Below, piece after piece: positions 33,685 through 45,995 of a DNA stretch of 60,901 bases. Both the position numbers and the translations under genes were made by a program. Under the pieces are notes generated by a model. The model was not told the origin of the DNA and searched no databases. It saw only the letters and a program-made list of their open reading frames with translations. Source of the stretch: an uncultured Pelagibacteraceae bacterium (GTDB taxonomy: Bacteria; Pseudomonadota; Alphaproteobacteria; Pelagibacterales; Pelagibacteraceae); contig CACOKG010000003.1 in the NCBI GenBank assembly GCA_902627745.1, positions 1 through 60,901 of the forward strand. Reading direction: 5' to 3'. The stretch's first letter is position 1. The number at the start of each line of letters is the position of its first letter.

Positions 33685-36342
33685 CTATTTTTTTATTTCA
33701 GCTTGAGCTGCAGCCAATCTTGCTATTGGAACTCTATATGGAGAACATGAAACATAATTAAGACCTATTTGTGAGCAAAAATTAATGCTCTTTGGATCAC
33801 CACCATGTTCACCACAAATACCTAACTTGATTTTTTTGTTTTGTTTTTTCCCTTTCGTAACAGCTATCTCAACTAAATCTTCTACACCCTCATCTATAGA
33901 GATAAATGGATCTATTGAAAAAATCTTATTTTCAATATAATCGTTTAAAAATTTTCCACTATCATCTCTACTAATACCAAAAGTAGTTTGTGTTAGATCA
34001 TTAGTCCCAAAGCTAAAAAACTCAGCATGTTTTGCAATATCCTTTGCTTTAATCGCTGCTCTTGGTAGCTCAATCATTGTTCCAACTAAAAATTCTATTT
34101 TTACTTTATTTTCTTTTTGTACTTTTCTTGCAGTATTAATTACTAGGTCTTTCATTATTTTGATTTCTGCCTCAGTCGACACAAGTGGAATCATTATTTC
34201 AGGGAATGCAAATTTTTGCTTATTTTTTTTAAGCTCTGACAAGGCTTTAAAAATTGCCTCACATTGCATTTCATAAATTTCAGGGAATGAAATGCCTAAT
34301 CTACAACCCCTGTGACCTAACATTGGATTTTGCTCGTAAAGTTCATCAATTCGAGATTTTACTTCTTTAACACTTATACCAACAACTTCCGCAACCTCTG
34401 AAATTTCTTTTTCAGATTTTGGCAGAAACTCATGTAACGGTGGATCAAGTAATCGTACTGTCACTGGTAAACCATACATAATCTTAAATATTTCTATAAA
34501 ATCTTTTTTTTGATGTGGTAAAAGCTTCTTGAGTGCTTTCAATCTATCTTCTTTAGTTTTAGAAAGAATCATCTCTCGTACAGAAATAATTCTTTCCTCA
34601 TCAAAAAACATATGCTCTGTTCTACATAAACCAATTCCTTCTGCCCCAAAATCTCTTGCAACTTTAGTGTCTAAAGGAGTTTCAGCATTTGTTCGAACTT
34701 TAAGTTTTCTAATATTATCAGCCCAACTCATTAATTTTGAAAAGTCACCTGAAATTTCAGGTTTTATTGTTGGTACACTTCCTAAGATAATTCTTCCAGA
34801 AGACCCATCAATTGTGATTATATCACCTTCTTTAATCTCCATTGAAGAAGTTTTGAAGATTTTTTTCTCATAATCAATATCAATTTCACTCGAGCCTGAA
34901 ACACACGGTCTTCCCATTCCTCTTGCAACAACAGCTGCATGACTTGTCATTCCTCCCCTAGCAGTCAGTATCCCTTTAGCAGCGTGCATACCCTGAATAT
35001 CTTCAGGGGAAGTTTCCACTCTAACCAATATTACATCTTGCATAACATTATTAAGTCTCTCAGCTTCTTCAGATGTAAACACCACTTTTCCACTAGCAGC
35101 TCCTGGAGAAGCAGGCAAACCGTTTGCAATTATTTCTATAGAACTTTTTTCATCCAAAGTAGGGTGTAATAATGTGTCCAAAGAATTTGGATCAATTCTT
35201 AAAATAGCTTGCTTTTTTGAAATCAATTTTTCTTTAACCATATCTACAGCAATCTTAACTGCTGATTTTGCAGTTCTTTTACCTGACCTAGTTTGTAGGA
35301 TCCATAATTTCTCATTCTCAACTGTAAATTCTACATCTTGCATATCTTTGTAATGCGCCTCTAACTTTTTTAAAATTTTATGAAGCTCTAAATAAACTTT
35401 TGGCATAGACTCTTCCATGGAAAGTGCCTCAACTTTTGCCTCTCGTTTGGCTTTTTTCGTAATATATTGTGGTGTCCTTGTTCCTGCTACTACATCCTCT
35501 CCTTGAGCATTAATTAAATACTCTCCATAAATATTATTTGATCCGTCTGACGGATTTCTTGTGAAAACAACTCCAGTAGCACAATCATTTCCCATGTTTC
35601 CAAAAACCATAGATTGTACATTAACTGCTGTTCCCCATTCAGATGGTATCTGATTTAACTTTCTGTAAATTTTAGCTCTATTACTTTCCCAAGATAAAAA
35701 AACTGCACTTATTGCTCCAAATAATTGTTGATAAACATCTTGAGGAAATTCTTTTTTTGTTTTTTCTTTTACAATATTTTTAAAATCTTTTATCAAACCA
35801 TCCCAATCATCTTCATCAAGATCTGTATCCAGCAAAACTCCTTTGGTTAATTTATAATTTTCTATAAGCTCCTCAAAATGATAACTTTCTATTCCAAGAA
35901 CAACATTTCCATACATTTGAATAAATCTTCTGTAACTATCCTTAGCAAATCTTCCATTAGAGGTTTTGTTGGCGAGTGCTTTAACAGTTTTGTCATTCAA
36001 ACCAAGATTAAGTATTGTATCCATCATACCAGGCATAGATACTCTAGCGCCAGATCTTACGGATAATAAAAGTGGATTTTTTAGATCTCCAAATTTTTTT
36101 CTCACATCTTTCTCAATTATCTTTAACTCTTTTTTAATTTGATTTATCAATGAGGAATTCAATTTCTTTTTATTTTGATAAAAAAGATCACAGACATTTG
36201 TTGAAATTGTAAATCCAGGTGGAACGGGAAGGCCCATTCTGCCCATTTCTGACAAATTAGCACCTTTGCCCCCTAAAAAATTTTTGGGATTTTTAATTTT
36301 TTTAGAGTCTTTAGATTTGAAATTTAAAATTAACTTATTCAT
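33685..36342 (-). CDS. ppdK: pyruvate, phosphate dikinase
   Basis: LGGKGANLSEMGRMGLPVPPGFT, ARGGMTSHAAVVARGMGRPCVSG, LGICGEHGGDP. Confidence 0.97.
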   Translation of the reverse strand: MNKLILNFKSKDSKKIKNPKNFLGGKGANLSEMGRMGLPVPPGFTISTNVCDLFYQNKKKLNSSLINQIKKELKIIEKDVRKKFGDLKNPLLLSVRSGARVSMPGMMDTILNLGLNDKTVKALANKTSNGRFAKDSYRRFIQMYGNVVLGIESYHFEELIENYKLTKGVLLDTDLDEDDWDGLIKDFKNIVKEKTKKEFPQDVYQQLFGAISAVFLSWESNRAKIYRKLNQIPSEWGTAVNVQSMVFGNMGNDCATGVVFTRNPSDGSNNIYGEYLINAQGEDVVAGTRTPQYITKKAKREAKVEALSMEESMPKVYLELHKILKKLEAHYKDMQDVEFTVENEKLWILQTRSGKRTAKSAVKIAVDMVKEKLISKKQAILRIDPNSLDTLLHPTLDEKSSIEIIANGLPASPGAASGKVVFTSEEAERLNNVMQDVILVRVETSPEDIQGMHAAKGILTARGGMTSHAAVVARGMGRPCVSGSSEIDIDYEKKIFKTSSMEIKEGDIITIDGSSGRIILGSVPTIKPEISGDFSKLMSWADNIRKLKVRTNAETPLDTKVARDFGAEGIGLCRTEHMFFDEERIISVREMILSKTKEDRLKALKKLLPHQKKDFIEIFKIMYGLPVTVRLLDPPLHEFLPKSEKEISEVAEVVGISVKEVKSRIDELYEQNPMLGHRGCRLGISFPEIYEMQCEAIFKALSELKKNKQKFAFPEIMIPLVSTEAEIKIMKDLVINTARKVQKENKVKIEFLVGTMIELPRAAIKAKDIAKHAEFFSFGTNDLTQTTFGISRDDSGKFLNDYIENKIFSIDPFISIDEGVEDLVEIAVTKGKKQNKKIKLGICGEHGGDPKSINFCSQIGLNYVSCSPYRVPIARLAAAQAEIKK

Positions 36343-38407
36343 TATTTGCCTTCACTAATTGAAAATTCATAAAATTTTGGAAGGTTTTACATAACATATT
36401 TATAAGTTCCAAACGATTTTTTCTTAAATTTTCGTTATCTTCATTTACTTTTACATTATCAAGAAATTCGAAAACTTCTTTTTTTGCTCCAGCTAAGACT
36501 GATAAAGATTCTTCATAATTTTCATTATTATCTATATCTGAATAATACTTCTTTATATCAGTAATCTTTTTAAACAAATTTTTTTCGTAATCGCTTTTAA
36601 AAATACCAGGATCAGTTGAATTAGTTATTTCAATTTCTTTATTTTCCATTTCACTTTGAAGTATATTGGCAGCCCTTTTATAACTTGATGTTATATCTAT
36701 ACCAATTTGATTATTAATTATTTTATTTACACATCTTGCTTTTTCGAAGGATGAAAATAATTTATTAGTTGAAAAATTTGAAATCGATGCCTCAATGATA
36801 TCAAATCGAATATCTTTTTCTTTAAGATAATATCTAAATCTGTCTTTTAAAAAATTATTTAAATCTTTTTTTAATTCTTCATTGCCAAGAGTAAAATTTT
36901 GCTCTTGATATAAGCCAATCGAATAATTCAATAAATCATTTAATTTTAAATCTTTTTTATTTTCAATTATTATTCTTATTATGCCGAGCGCCACTCTTCT
37001 AAGTGCGAACGGATCTTTTGAGCTTGTAGGTTTTTCATTAATCCCAAAAAAACCAACAAGATTATCTATTTTGTCGGTCACTGATAAAGCAATACTGAAA
37101 GGTTTTTTTGGTACGTTTGAATCTAATCCAATCGGTAAATATTGTTCAGTTATTGACAAACAAATATCTTTATCAAAACCTTGTTGCGCCGAAAAATAGC
37201 CTCCCATAATTCCCTGTAATTCAGGAAACTCACCAACTAAATCAGAAGTTAAATCTGTTTTACAAATAGATGCTGATAATTCTACTTTTTCTTTACTAAT
37301 TAACAATTCATCAGATATCATTCCACCTAATTTTCTCATTCGCTGAACTTTATCAAAATAGTTTCCAAGTCCCTTGAAAAAATTAATTCTTTTTAGTTCA
37401 GATACCTTTTTCACTAAATTTTGTGCTTTATCTTTATTCCAAAAAAATTCTGCATCACTTAATCTAGCATCAACAACTCTTTGATTTCCAAGTTTGATTA
37501 ATCCTTTTTGGTCTTTTTTATTTGCAACAAGTAAAAATTGGTTTGTAATTTTTTTATTTTTATCAATTGTAGGAAAATATTTTTGATGTGACTGCATAGT
37601 CAAAATAAGTATTTCCCTTGGAATTGACAAAAATTTTTTATCAAAATCGCATAGCAAAACATGTGGGCATTCAACTAAATCTACTACCTCATCAAATAAT
37701 TTTGAATTTTCTAATATAAATAATTTTTTTTTACTTAATATCTTTGTGAATTCCTTTTGAATAATTTGTTTTCTTTTAGTTTGATCAACAATCGTTCCAT
37801 GTATCTTCAAAAATCTTTCATAAGATTTAAAATTTTTAAATACTCCTGTTTTTTCTTCATAATCCTTATCAATAAAGGTCCTATTAGACGAAGTTAGATG
37901 GTAAAATTTGAAATCTATAATTTTTTCATCAAATACTGATAAAATAGACTTTAATGGTCTTGCCCAATTAAGGTCAAATTCACCCCATTTCATTGATTTT
38001 TTCCATTGGTAGCTACCTAAAAGTTTTGGTATTAAATCTTTTAACAAATCTGAAGTATTCAATGTTTTTGAGGATGTTTTAAAAAAGTAGAATTCTCCTT
38101 TTTCTGTATCACGTTTAATAAGTTGTTTTTTGTCAATTTTATTTGATCTCAAAAAACCCTCAATTGCTTCTGCAGGAGCACTAGTTTTGGGTCCTTTTAT
38201 TTCCTCAGACCCAACTTTAATTTTTTTTTGTAAACCCTCAAATACAATAATTACTCTGTTTGGGGTTGATAATGAAAAACTTTTTTTTGATTTTATAGAT
38301 TTATTGATAAAATATTTTCTAAAATCCTCTAAAAGTTTTTCACGAAAATTTTGTTGTAAATTAGCTGGAATTTCCTCACTAAATAATTCTAAAAAAAATT
38401 CTGCCAT
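36335..38407 (-). CDS. glyS: glycyl-tRNA synthetase beta subunit
   Basis: MAEFFLELFSEEIPANLQ; downstream of glyQ; start moved from 38440 to 38407, clear of the glyQ stop. Confidence 0.95.
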   Translation of the reverse strand: MAEFFLELFSEEIPANLQQNFREKLLEDFRKYFINKSIKSKKSFSLSTPNRVIIVFEGLQKKIKVGSEEIKGPKTSAPAEAIEGFLRSNKIDKKQLIKRDTEKGEFYFFKTSSKTLNTSDLLKDLIPKLLGSYQWKKSMKWGEFDLNWARPLKSILSVFDEKIIDFKFYHLTSSNRTFIDKDYEEKTGVFKNFKSYERFLKIHGTIVDQTKRKQIIQKEFTKILSKKKLFILENSKLFDEVVDLVECPHVLLCDFDKKFLSIPREILILTMQSHQKYFPTIDKNKKITNQFLLVANKKDQKGLIKLGNQRVVDARLSDAEFFWNKDKAQNLVKKVSELKRINFFKGLGNYFDKVQRMRKLGGMISDELLISKEKVELSASICKTDLTSDLVGEFPELQGIMGGYFSAQQGFDKDICLSITEQYLPIGLDSNVPKKPFSIALSVTDKIDNLVGFFGINEKPTSSKDPFALRRVALGIIRIIIENKKDLKLNDLLNYSIGLYQEQNFTLGNEELKKDLNNFLKDRFRYYLKEKDIRFDIIEASISNFSTNKLFSSFEKARCVNKIINNQIGIDITSSYKRAANILQSEMENKEIEITNSTDPGIFKSDYEKNLFKKITDIKKYYSDIDNNENYEESLSVLAGAKKEVFEFLDNVKVNEDNENLRKNRLELINMLCKTFQNFMNFQLVKANNE

Positions 38408-38408
38408 T

Positions 38409-39290
38409 TTATATTTGCGTATCAATCCAAATTGAAGCAACAGATTTCGTAATTTCCCTTATACGTCCAATATATTCCGCTCTCTGGGCAACACTGATAG
38501 CTCCTCTTGCATCAAGTATATTAAATACATGACTTGCTTTTAAGCATTGATCATAAGCTGGGAGTGATATTTTTTTATTTATTAATGATTTAGCCTCACT
38601 TTCGAACATGTCAAATATTTTAAACAGATTTGAGGTATTGGCATGTTCAAAGTTATAAGCCGAAAATTCTTTCTCCGCTTGATGAAAAACTTCTCTATAT
38701 TCAACATTTTCATTATTCCAAATTAAATCATAAACATTATTTTTTTGTTGTGTGAACATACAAATTCTTTCTAAACCATAAGTAATTTCTACTGAAACAG
38801 GTTTACATTCAAAGCCAGCCATTTGTTGAAAATATGTAAATTGAGTTATTTCCATTCCATCACACCAAACTTCCCAACCAAGGCCTGCTGCGCCTAAAGT
38901 TGGACTTTCCCAATCATCCTCAACAAATCTGATATCATGATTTTTATGATCTATACCAATTGTAGACAAACTATTTAAATAAAGTTTTTTTATATTTGAT
39001 GGAGAAGGTTTAATTATAACTTGAAATTGATAATAGTGCTGAAGTCTATTAGGATTATCTCCATATCTTCCATCAGTCGGTCTTCTTGAAGGTTGCACAT
39101 AAGCTGCTTTCCATGGTTTTGGTCCAAGTGACCTCAGAGTTGTAGCTGGATGAAAAGTTCCTGCTCCAACCTCCATATCATATGGTTGTAAGATTATACA
39201 GCCATGTTTACTCCAAAATTTTTGAAGATTTAAAATTGTATCCTGAAAATTTTGAAATCTTGGTTTTTTTTTACTTTTTTTAGAGGCCAT
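38409..39290 (-). CDS. glyQ: glycyl-tRNA synthetase alpha subunit
   Basis: [46 protein letters not shown]. Confidence 0.97.
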   Translation of the reverse strand: MASKKSKKKPRFQNFQDTILNLQKFWSKHGCIILQPYDMEVGAGTFHPATTLRSLGPKPWKAAYVQPSRRPTDGRYGDNPNRLQHYYQFQVIIKPSPSNIKKLYLNSLSTIGIDHKNHDIRFVEDDWESPTLGAAGLGWEVWCDGMEITQFTYFQQMAGFECKPVSVEITYGLERICMFTQQKNNVYDLIWNNENVEYREVFHQAEKEFSAYNFEHANTSNLFKIFDMFESEAKSLINKKISLPAYDQCLKASHVFNILDARGAISVAQRAEYIGRIREITKSVASIWIDTQI

Positions 39291-40086
39291 ATTTTTGCCA
39301 AATAGACTTTTCTTCTAATATATTTGCGACCTGATCGACATGATCGTTAGATGATGATAATTTCCTACTCAACCAACTTTTAGATTTTTCGAATTTTTTG
39401 ATTATTACATCTTCTCCAAATTTTTCTCTCAACACTTGATTGGCATCACCTATTTCATCAATTAAACCAAGTTCTTTAGCTTTAGTTCCAGACCAAAACT
39501 CTCCTGAAAATAACTCAACTTCTGATTTCTTTAGTTTAGCACCTCTGCTTTTTTCAACAACGTTAATGAAATCTTTATGTAAATCTAATTGTATATTTTT
39601 TAATCTTTCTATATCTTCTTTTTTTTCTTCAAGAAATGGATCAAGAGTGCTTTTATTTTTACCGGCGGTGTGAACTCTTCTTTCAACTCCAATTTTTTTA
39701 ATTAACTCTGTAAAACCAAATGATGAATAAATCACACCTATAGATCCAATAATTGAACTAGAATTTGCATAAATTTCATCACCAGCACATGCAATCAAAT
39801 AGCCTCCAGATGCAGCAATATCCTCAGCAAAAACCATTACTTTTTTTTTATTTTTTTTTGCTTGTTGTCTTATAAAATTAAAAATTAAGTGTGATTGAAC
39901 AGGTGATCCACCAGGAGAATTAATTGTTAAAGCAATACATGGTGCTTTTTTAACAGAAAAAGCCTTTAAAATTATCTCTTCTTGACCTGAAAAATCTATA
40001 CCTTGTTTAAATTTACCTACATTTCCGATAACACCAGTTAATTTAATATGAGGAATAATTTTCTTCTTTTTAAAAAATGAGAGCAT
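39280..40086 (-). CDS. S49-family signal peptide peptidase (SppA/SohB-like)
   Basis: [37 protein letters not shown]. Confidence 0.9.
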   Translation of the reverse strand: MLSFFKKKKIIPHIKLTGVIGNVGKFKQGIDFSGQEEIILKAFSVKKAPCIALTINSPGGSPVQSHLIFNFIRQQAKKNKKKVMVFAEDIAASGGYLIACAGDEIYANSSSIIGSIGVIYSSFGFTELIKKIGVERRVHTAGKNKSTLDPFLEEKKEDIERLKNIQLDLHKDFINVVEKSRGAKLKKSEVELFSGEFWSGTKAKELGLIDEIGDANQVLREKFGEDVIIKKFEKSKSWLSRKLSSSNDHVDQVANILEEKSIWQKYGL

Positions 40087-40199
40087 AATGAATCTTTATA
40101 GAATTTTTGTATTAATATAAAGACACCTTATAATTGAAGATTTAGGTGCGTCAATTGATAAGTATCAAATGAAACTTATTACACTAATTTGCTCACATT

Positions 40200-41213
40200 A
40201 TGGGAAGCGTAATACAACTTAAAAACCAAATTAATAATTCTTACTTTCAACTTAAAAACTCAGTTGAAAATAAGTTAATACAAGTTGAAGAAAAAATTAA
40301 ATCAAAATTAGATAGTAATGTTGAGTTAGTTCAAAAAATGACAGATTATCATTTAGATACTGGTGGCAAAAGGTTAAGAGCCTTATTAACTTTAGGCTCA
40401 TCAAAGTTATGTGGTTATACAAAAGGTACTAGAGATATTAATTTAGCAGCTTGTGTGGAACTAATTCATGCAGCAACGTTGATGCATGACGATGTTATAG
40501 ATAATGGTTCAATTAGAAGAGGTAAAAAAACGCCAAATAAGATCTGGGGTAACCACTCTTCTGTTCTAGCTGGTGATTACCTTCTGAGTAGGTGTTTTGA
40601 AATGATGGTAGAAGATGGAAACATTGAAGTTTTAAAACTATTATCATCAACATCATCAATAATTGCTCAAGGTGAAATTTTACAACTCCAGCATAAAGGT
40701 GAAGTTGATATGCTTGAAGAAACTTATTTGAAAATAATTTCTTCAAAGACAGCTGAGTTATTTGCTGCTGCAACTAAGGTAGGAGCAATTTTATCAGAAA
40801 TGAAAGCTAAAGAGAAAGAAGCTTTAGAGTTTTATGGTAGAAATTTGGGTTTAACTTTTCAAATTGCTGATGACACTTTAGATTATAATTCAGAATTAAA
40901 ACTATTTGGAAAAAATATTGGTCAAGACTTCTATGAGGGAAAAATTACACTACCAATAATTCTTTTGTTTCAAAAAGCTAATAATGATGAAAAAGAAACT
41001 CTCAAGAAAACTTTTGCAAAAGAAGAGAGAAATCAAAATGATTTAAATTATACTTTGTCTTTAATAAAAAAATACAATGTCATAAATTGTTGTTATCAAA
41101 AAGCTAAACATTACATTAATTTATCGTCAAATTCATTATCAGTGTTTAAAGACTCCGAGGAAAAAGATATTCTTGAAAATTTAACATCTTTTAGTTTATC
41201 AAGAAACTTTTAG
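40200..41213 (+). CDS. ispB: long-chain trans-polyprenyl diphosphate synthase (ubiquinone side chain)
   Basis: GGKRLRALLTL, ELIHAATLMHDDVIDNGSIRRGK, QIADDTLDY. Confidence 0.9.
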   Translation: MGSVIQLKNQINNSYFQLKNSVENKLIQVEEKIKSKLDSNVELVQKMTDYHLDTGGKRLRALLTLGSSKLCGYTKGTRDINLAACVELIHAATLMHDDVIDNGSIRRGKKTPNKIWGNHSSVLAGDYLLSRCFEMMVEDGNIEVLKLLSSTSSIIAQGEILQLQHKGEVDMLEETYLKIISSKTAELFAAATKVGAILSEMKAKEKEALEFYGRNLGLTFQIADDTLDYNSELKLFGKNIGQDFYEGKITLPIILLFQKANNDEKETLKKTFAKEERNQNDLNYTLSLIKKYNVINCCYQKAKHYINLSSNSLSVFKDSEEKDILENLTSFSLSRNF

Positions 41214-41836
41214 GGGCTTAAAAGACTTTTTGTCCAATCATTATTTGCTGTCAATTTATACTTAAGTCTTTCGTGTATTCTATTATCTCCATCTAGCCAG
41301 AATTCTATGCTTGTAGGTTTTAAATTCCAGCCAGACCAGTGATTTGGTCTTGGAACATTATTTTGATCTTGGTATTTATTCTTAAATTTTTCTAATGATT
41401 TTATTAATTCATCTCTATTGATTAATTCACTACTTTGTTTTGATGCCCAAGCTCCAATTCTACTTTCGTAAGCTCTAGAATTAAAATAATTATCAGCTAC
41501 CTTATCTTCCACTTGGCTCAAGGTACCTACAATTCTAATTTGTCTTAACAAACTTTTCCAATGAAAACACATCGTTGCATTAGGGTTTTCTTTAATTTCG
41601 TTCCCTTTCTGACTATTAAGATTAGTATAAAAAACAAATCCATTTTTATCGTAACCTTTAAGTAACACCATCCTAACTGATGGAACACCTTGTTTTGTTG
41701 CAGTTCCTAGAGCTAAAGCATTTGGATCATTAATTTCATTCTTTTTTGCTTCTTCGTACCAACTTTCAAATAATTTAAAAGGATCATCTAAATCTAGAAA
41801 GCATTTATTAAGCCCTAATGAGTTTTTTTCATTCAT
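41210..41836 (-). CDS. pdxH: pyridoxamine 5'-phosphate oxidase
   Basis: ALGTATKQGVPSVRMVLLKGYDKNGFVFYTNLNSQKG, FWLDGDNRIHERLKY. Confidence 0.94.
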   Translation of the reverse strand: MNEKNSLGLNKCFLDLDDPFKLFESWYEEAKKNEINDPNALALGTATKQGVPSVRMVLLKGYDKNGFVFYTNLNSQKGNEIKENPNATMCFHWKSLLRQIRIVGTLSQVEDKVADNYFNSRAYESRIGAWASKQSSELINRDELIKSLEKFKNKYQDQNNVPRPNHWSGWNLKPTSIEFWLDGDNRIHERLKYKLTANNDWTKSLLSP

Positions 41837-41869
41837 AATTTTAACAAAATAATCTATACAATATAAATA

Positions 41870-42952
41870 ATGTCATTTAATACTTTTGGAAAGGTTTTTC
41901 GTTTCACCACATGGGGAGAGTCTCATGGTCCTGCGATTGGCTGTATAATTGATGGTTGTCCACCACTTATAAACCTTAATGAACGAGATATTCAGATAGA
42001 ACTTAACAAAAGAAAACCTGGTCAATCTAAATTTACAACTCAAAGAAAAGAGAGAGATAAAGTAGAGATTCTTTCAGGAGTTTTTGAGGGCAAAACAACT
42101 GGAACTCCAATCTCTTTGATAATTTATAACGAAGATATGCGCTCAAAAGATTATAATGAGATTAAAGACAAATTCAGACCAGGTCATGCTGATTACACTT
42201 ACTTTAAAAAGTATGGCATTAGAGATTATAGAGGTGGCGGAAGATCGTCAGCAAGGGAAACTGCATCAAGAGTTGCAGCAGGAGCTGTAGCAAAAAAAGT
42301 TTTGGAAAAAAAATTAGGTAAAAAATTTAAAATATCTGGTGCAGTTACACAACTTGGTATTCTTGGATGCGATACAAACAAGTGGGATGATAAGATAATT
42401 TATAAAAATCCATTTTTTTGTCCTGACAAATCTATGCTTAAAATATGGGAAAAATATCTTTTGAGTATTAGAAAGGCAGGTTCATCTTGTGGCGCTATAA
42501 TTGAAATTAGAGCTAGTGGTATTCCAGCAGGACTGGGGGCACCAATTTACTCAAAATTAGACTCTGATATTGCATCTGCAATGATGAGTATTAATGCTGT
42601 AAAAGGTGTTAATATTGGTTCTGGAATGAATTCTGCTCAATTATCTGGAGAAGAAAATTCAGATGAAATTTCAAAATCAAAAAATAAATTAAAGTTCAAC
42701 TCAAATAATGCAGGTGGAATTCTGGGTGGCATCTCTTCTGGTCAACAAATAATTGTTTCATTTGCTGTTAAGCCTACATCATCAATTTTAAAGAGCAGAA
42801 AAACAATTAATAAATTTGGAAAAAATACTAGTATATCCGTTAAGGGAAGACATGATCCGTGTGTTGGAATTAGAGCAGTTCCAGTGGGTGAAGCTATGTT
42901 ATCATGCGTTTTACTTGATCATTACTTATTGAATCAAGCTCAATGTGGATAA
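41870..42952 (+). CDS. aroC: chorismate synthase
   Basis: [59 protein letters not shown]. Confidence 0.97.
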   Translation: MSFNTFGKVFRFTTWGESHGPAIGCIIDGCPPLINLNERDIQIELNKRKPGQSKFTTQRKERDKVEILSGVFEGKTTGTPISLIIYNEDMRSKDYNEIKDKFRPGHADYTYFKKYGIRDYRGGGRSSARETASRVAAGAVAKKVLEKKLGKKFKISGAVTQLGILGCDTNKWDDKIIYKNPFFCPDKSMLKIWEKYLLSIRKAGSSCGAIIEIRASGIPAGLGAPIYSKLDSDIASAMMSINAVKGVNIGSGMNSAQLSGEENSDEISKSKNKLKFNSNNAGGILGGISSGQQIIVSFAVKPTSSILKSRKTINKFGKNTSISVKGRHDPCVGIRAVPVGEAMLSCVLLDHYLLNQAQCG

Positions 42953-42957
42953 TTAAT

Positions 42958-44871
42958 TTATTTTTGTTTTTGTAAGATAATATTTGAATTTAATACATCC
43001 AAAATTTGTTCTTCTATAGAAATGCTATCTAAATTTGCGAGTTTATACATGTTTTCAGGTTTGTCTTGATCAATAAAAATATCTGGAAGTTTCATTGATC
43101 TAAATTTTAAATTTGAGTCCATTAATCCTTTTTTTGATAAAAAATCAATTACATGAGAACCAAATCCACCAATCGATCCCTCCTCAATTGTAACAATTGC
43201 CTCATGCGTTGTTGCTAATTGCCATATCAAATTTTCATCCAATGGCTTAGCAAATCTTGCATCCACTATCGTAATATTAACACCTTTTTTTTTTAAATTT
43301 TCTGATGCCTTTAAACATTCACTTAATCTCGCACCAAAGTTAATTAAAGCTAACTTTTTTCCCTCTTGAATAATCCTTGATTTACCAATTTCTATTTTTT
43401 CATTAATTGATGGTAATATTGATCCAATACCAGTCCCTCGTGGATACCTGAATGCGCAAGGTCTATCATTAATTTCTGTAGAAGTATTAATCATTCTAAC
43501 CAACTCAGCCTCATCACTTGCAGCCATCACAATAAAATTTGGTAGTGTTGCTAAATAAGTCGTATCAAAACTACCTGCGTGTGTAGGTCCATCAGCTCCA
43601 ACTAATCCTGCTCTATCTATTGCAAATCTTACGGGTAAACTCTGAATTGCAACATCATGAACAACTTGATCATATGCTCTCTGAAGAAATGTTGAGTAAA
43701 TTGCTGCATAAGGTTTATAATTCTCAGTCGCCAAACCAGCTGCAAACGTAACAGCGTGTTGTTCAGCAATACCAACATCATAAGTTCTATCTGGAAATTC
43801 TTTTTTAAAATTGCTTAATCCAGTTCCATCTGGCATTGCTGCTGTTATTGCAATTATTTTACTATCTTTTTTTGCGTGTTGTATCAAAGTATCAGCAAAA
43901 ACTTTAGTGTATGACGGTACTTTACTGGAACTTTTTTCCTGTTCTCCAGTCTTTACATTAAATTTGGATACCCCATGATAATGATCTTTTGCTTCTTCAG
44001 CAAAAGAATAGCCTTTTCCTTTTTTTGTTTTTATATGAATTAATATAGGACCTTGGTGTTTTGAGTCCCTTGCATTTCTTAAAATTGGAATCAATGAAGA
44101 AAGGTCATGACCATCTATAGGACCAATATAATAGAAACCTAATGAACTAAATAAAGTTCCACCAGTTACAGCTGATCTTAACAAATCTTCGGCTTTACCG
44201 GCTTTTGCACTAAATCTTTTTGAAAATGCTGATGTAATCAATTTTATAGTTTCTCTTAAACTAAAATAAATTTTACCAGAAAAAATTTTAGCTAAATATG
44301 TTCCCATTGCTCCAACAGGCCGTGCAATTGACATGTCGTTATCATTTAATATCACAATCATTTTGGTTTTTGAGGCACCTGCATTATTCATGGCTTCATA
44401 AGCCATGCCTGCACTTATTGCACCATCACCAATCACAGCTATAACATTTTCTGATTTTTTTGATAATTTATTTGCCTCTGCAATTCCCAAAGCTGATGAA
44501 ATTGAGGTAGAGCTATGAGCAGCTCCAAAGGGATCATATTCACTTTCTGAACGCTTTGTAAATCCTGAAAGACCCCCTCCTTGCCGAAGTGTTCTTATTT
44601 TATCTTTTCTTCCTGTTAAAATTTTGTGTGGATAACATTGGTGTCCTACATCCCAGATTAATTTATCACTTGGTGTATTAAAAACGTAATGTAATGCAAC
44701 GCTTAATTCTACAACACCTAAGCTAGCGCCCAAATGTCCTCCAGTAACTGATACTGCATCGATCATTTCCTCTCTTAATTCATCAGCAACTTTTTGCAGT
44801 TTTGTTTCAGGAACTTTTTTTAAGTCTGATGGAAAATTAATCTGATCTAAAAATTCGTAATTTTTTTTCAT
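42958..44871 (-). CDS. dxs: 1-deoxy-D-xylulose-5-phosphate synthase
   Basis: [57 protein letters not shown]. Confidence 0.96.
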   Translation of the reverse strand: MKKNYEFLDQINFPSDLKKVPETKLQKVADELREEMIDAVSVTGGHLGASLGVVELSVALHYVFNTPSDKLIWDVGHQCYPHKILTGRKDKIRTLRQGGGLSGFTKRSESEYDPFGAAHSSTSISSALGIAEANKLSKKSENVIAVIGDGAISAGMAYEAMNNAGASKTKMIVILNDNDMSIARPVGAMGTYLAKIFSGKIYFSLRETIKLITSAFSKRFSAKAGKAEDLLRSAVTGGTLFSSLGFYYIGPIDGHDLSSLIPILRNARDSKHQGPILIHIKTKKGKGYSFAEEAKDHYHGVSKFNVKTGEQEKSSSKVPSYTKVFADTLIQHAKKDSKIIAITAAMPDGTGLSNFKKEFPDRTYDVGIAEQHAVTFAAGLATENYKPYAAIYSTFLQRAYDQVVHDVAIQSLPVRFAIDRAGLVGADGPTHAGSFDTTYLATLPNFIVMAASDEAELVRMINTSTEINDRPCAFRYPRGTGIGSILPSINEKIEIGKSRIIQEGKKLALINFGARLSECLKASENLKKKGVNITIVDARFAKPLDENLIWQLATTHEAIVTIEEGSIGGFGSHVIDFLSKKGLMDSNLKFRSMKLPDIFIDQDKPENMYKLANLDSISIEEQILDVLNSNIILQKQK

Positions 44872-45740
44872 TTATTTCTATTTAAAATAAAATTTAAGGT
44901 TTCAATTAAATTCTTAGATTTAGGTCCATATTTTTTTAACTTAGTATTTATTTTTAAAATAAGCTTTTTCGCATATTTAATAGTATTTTTATCTCCCAGT
45001 AAACTAATAAGAGTTGCTTTACCTTTTTTCTTATCTTTTCCAGTTTTTTTACCTGCAGCTAAAAGGTTTCCATTATAGTCAATTAAATCATCAGCAACCT
45101 GAAATAGTAAACCTATATCAGCTCCAATATTTTCAAACTTTTGAATATCTCTTTTACTTTTGTTCTTTAATATTAATGGAGCTACACAACAAAAACTAAA
45201 AAGTTTTCCAGTTTTTTTTATTTCCATTTCAATTATTTTTTTTTCTGAAATTTTCTGACGTTCATAGCTCAGATCTAAATATTGACCACCAGCAATCCCA
45301 AGATGTCCAGAGCTCTCAGAAATTTTATTAATTAATCTAATTTTTGTTTTTTCATTGATATTCAAATCTTTATGACTCAAAATTTCGAATGCCATAGTTA
45401 AGAGTGAGTTTCCAGCAAGAACAGCTGTGGACTCTCCAAATTTGATATGGGTAGAGGGCTTACCTCGTCTTATTGAGTCATTATCCATACATGGTAAATC
45501 ATCATGAATAAGTGAATAAGCATGAATACATTCAACAGCAGCACCAATAATTAATAAAGTTTTGTAATTTAAGTTAAATATTGAACCGACATCAACTAGT
45601 ATTTTTGATCTTATCTTTTTGCCACCCGAAAATAATCCATATTGCATTGGGACAATCAGCTCTGATTTTTTTTGCTTTTTTATAAATTTTTTTAAAAAAA
45701 TATTTGTATCTTTAGCAATTTTATTTAGTTTTTTTTGCAT
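44868..45740 (-). CDS. ispA: short-chain polyprenyl (farnesyl/geranylgeranyl) diphosphate synthase
   Basis: [44 protein letters not shown]; between dxs and xseB. Confidence 0.92.
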   Translation of the reverse strand: MQKKLNKIAKDTNIFLKKFIKKQKKSELIVPMQYGLFSGGKKIRSKILVDVGSIFNLNYKTLLIIGAAVECIHAYSLIHDDLPCMDNDSIRRGKPSTHIKFGESTAVLAGNSLLTMAFEILSHKDLNINEKTKIRLINKISESSGHLGIAGGQYLDLSYERQKISEKKIIEMEIKKTGKLFSFCCVAPLILKNKSKRDIQKFENIGADIGLLFQVADDLIDYNGNLLAAGKKTGKDKKKGKATLISLLGDKNTIKYAKKLILKINTKLKKYGPKSKNLIETLNFILNRNK

Positions 45741-45975
45741 TATTTTTGGATGTTATCTTAGATATATTATCTTTAGTTGTTGTATTGATGTCGATGACTT
45801 TTTTTTTAAATTTTTTCTCAATAATATTGTTTAGTTTTATTAAATTTTGATATTTTTCAATTGAATTTTGTAAATCTTTTTGACTCTCTAAATCCTCAAT
45901 TATTTTATTCGCTTCGAGAGTTAATTCCTCCAGAGATGAAGATTCATAATTATTTGGTAAATCTTTATCTTTCAT
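45721..45975 (-). CDS. xseB: exodeoxyribonuclease VII small subunit
   Basis: 84-aa, SSLEELTLEANKIIEDLESQKDLQNSIEKYQNLIKL; xseB-ispA-dxs order. Confidence 0.75.
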   Translation of the reverse strand: MKDKDLPNNYESSSLEELTLEANKIIEDLESQKDLQNSIEKYQNLIKLNNIIEKKFKKKVIDINTTTKDNISKITSKNNAKKTK

Positions 45976-45995
45976 ATAATACTCTCAGATAATAC

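Noticed and set aside
40200-45740. Two polyprenyl synthase genes within 6 kb as a recent duplication
   Set aside because: Sequences are divergent and match distinct IspB-like and IspA-like types, each in its usual context.
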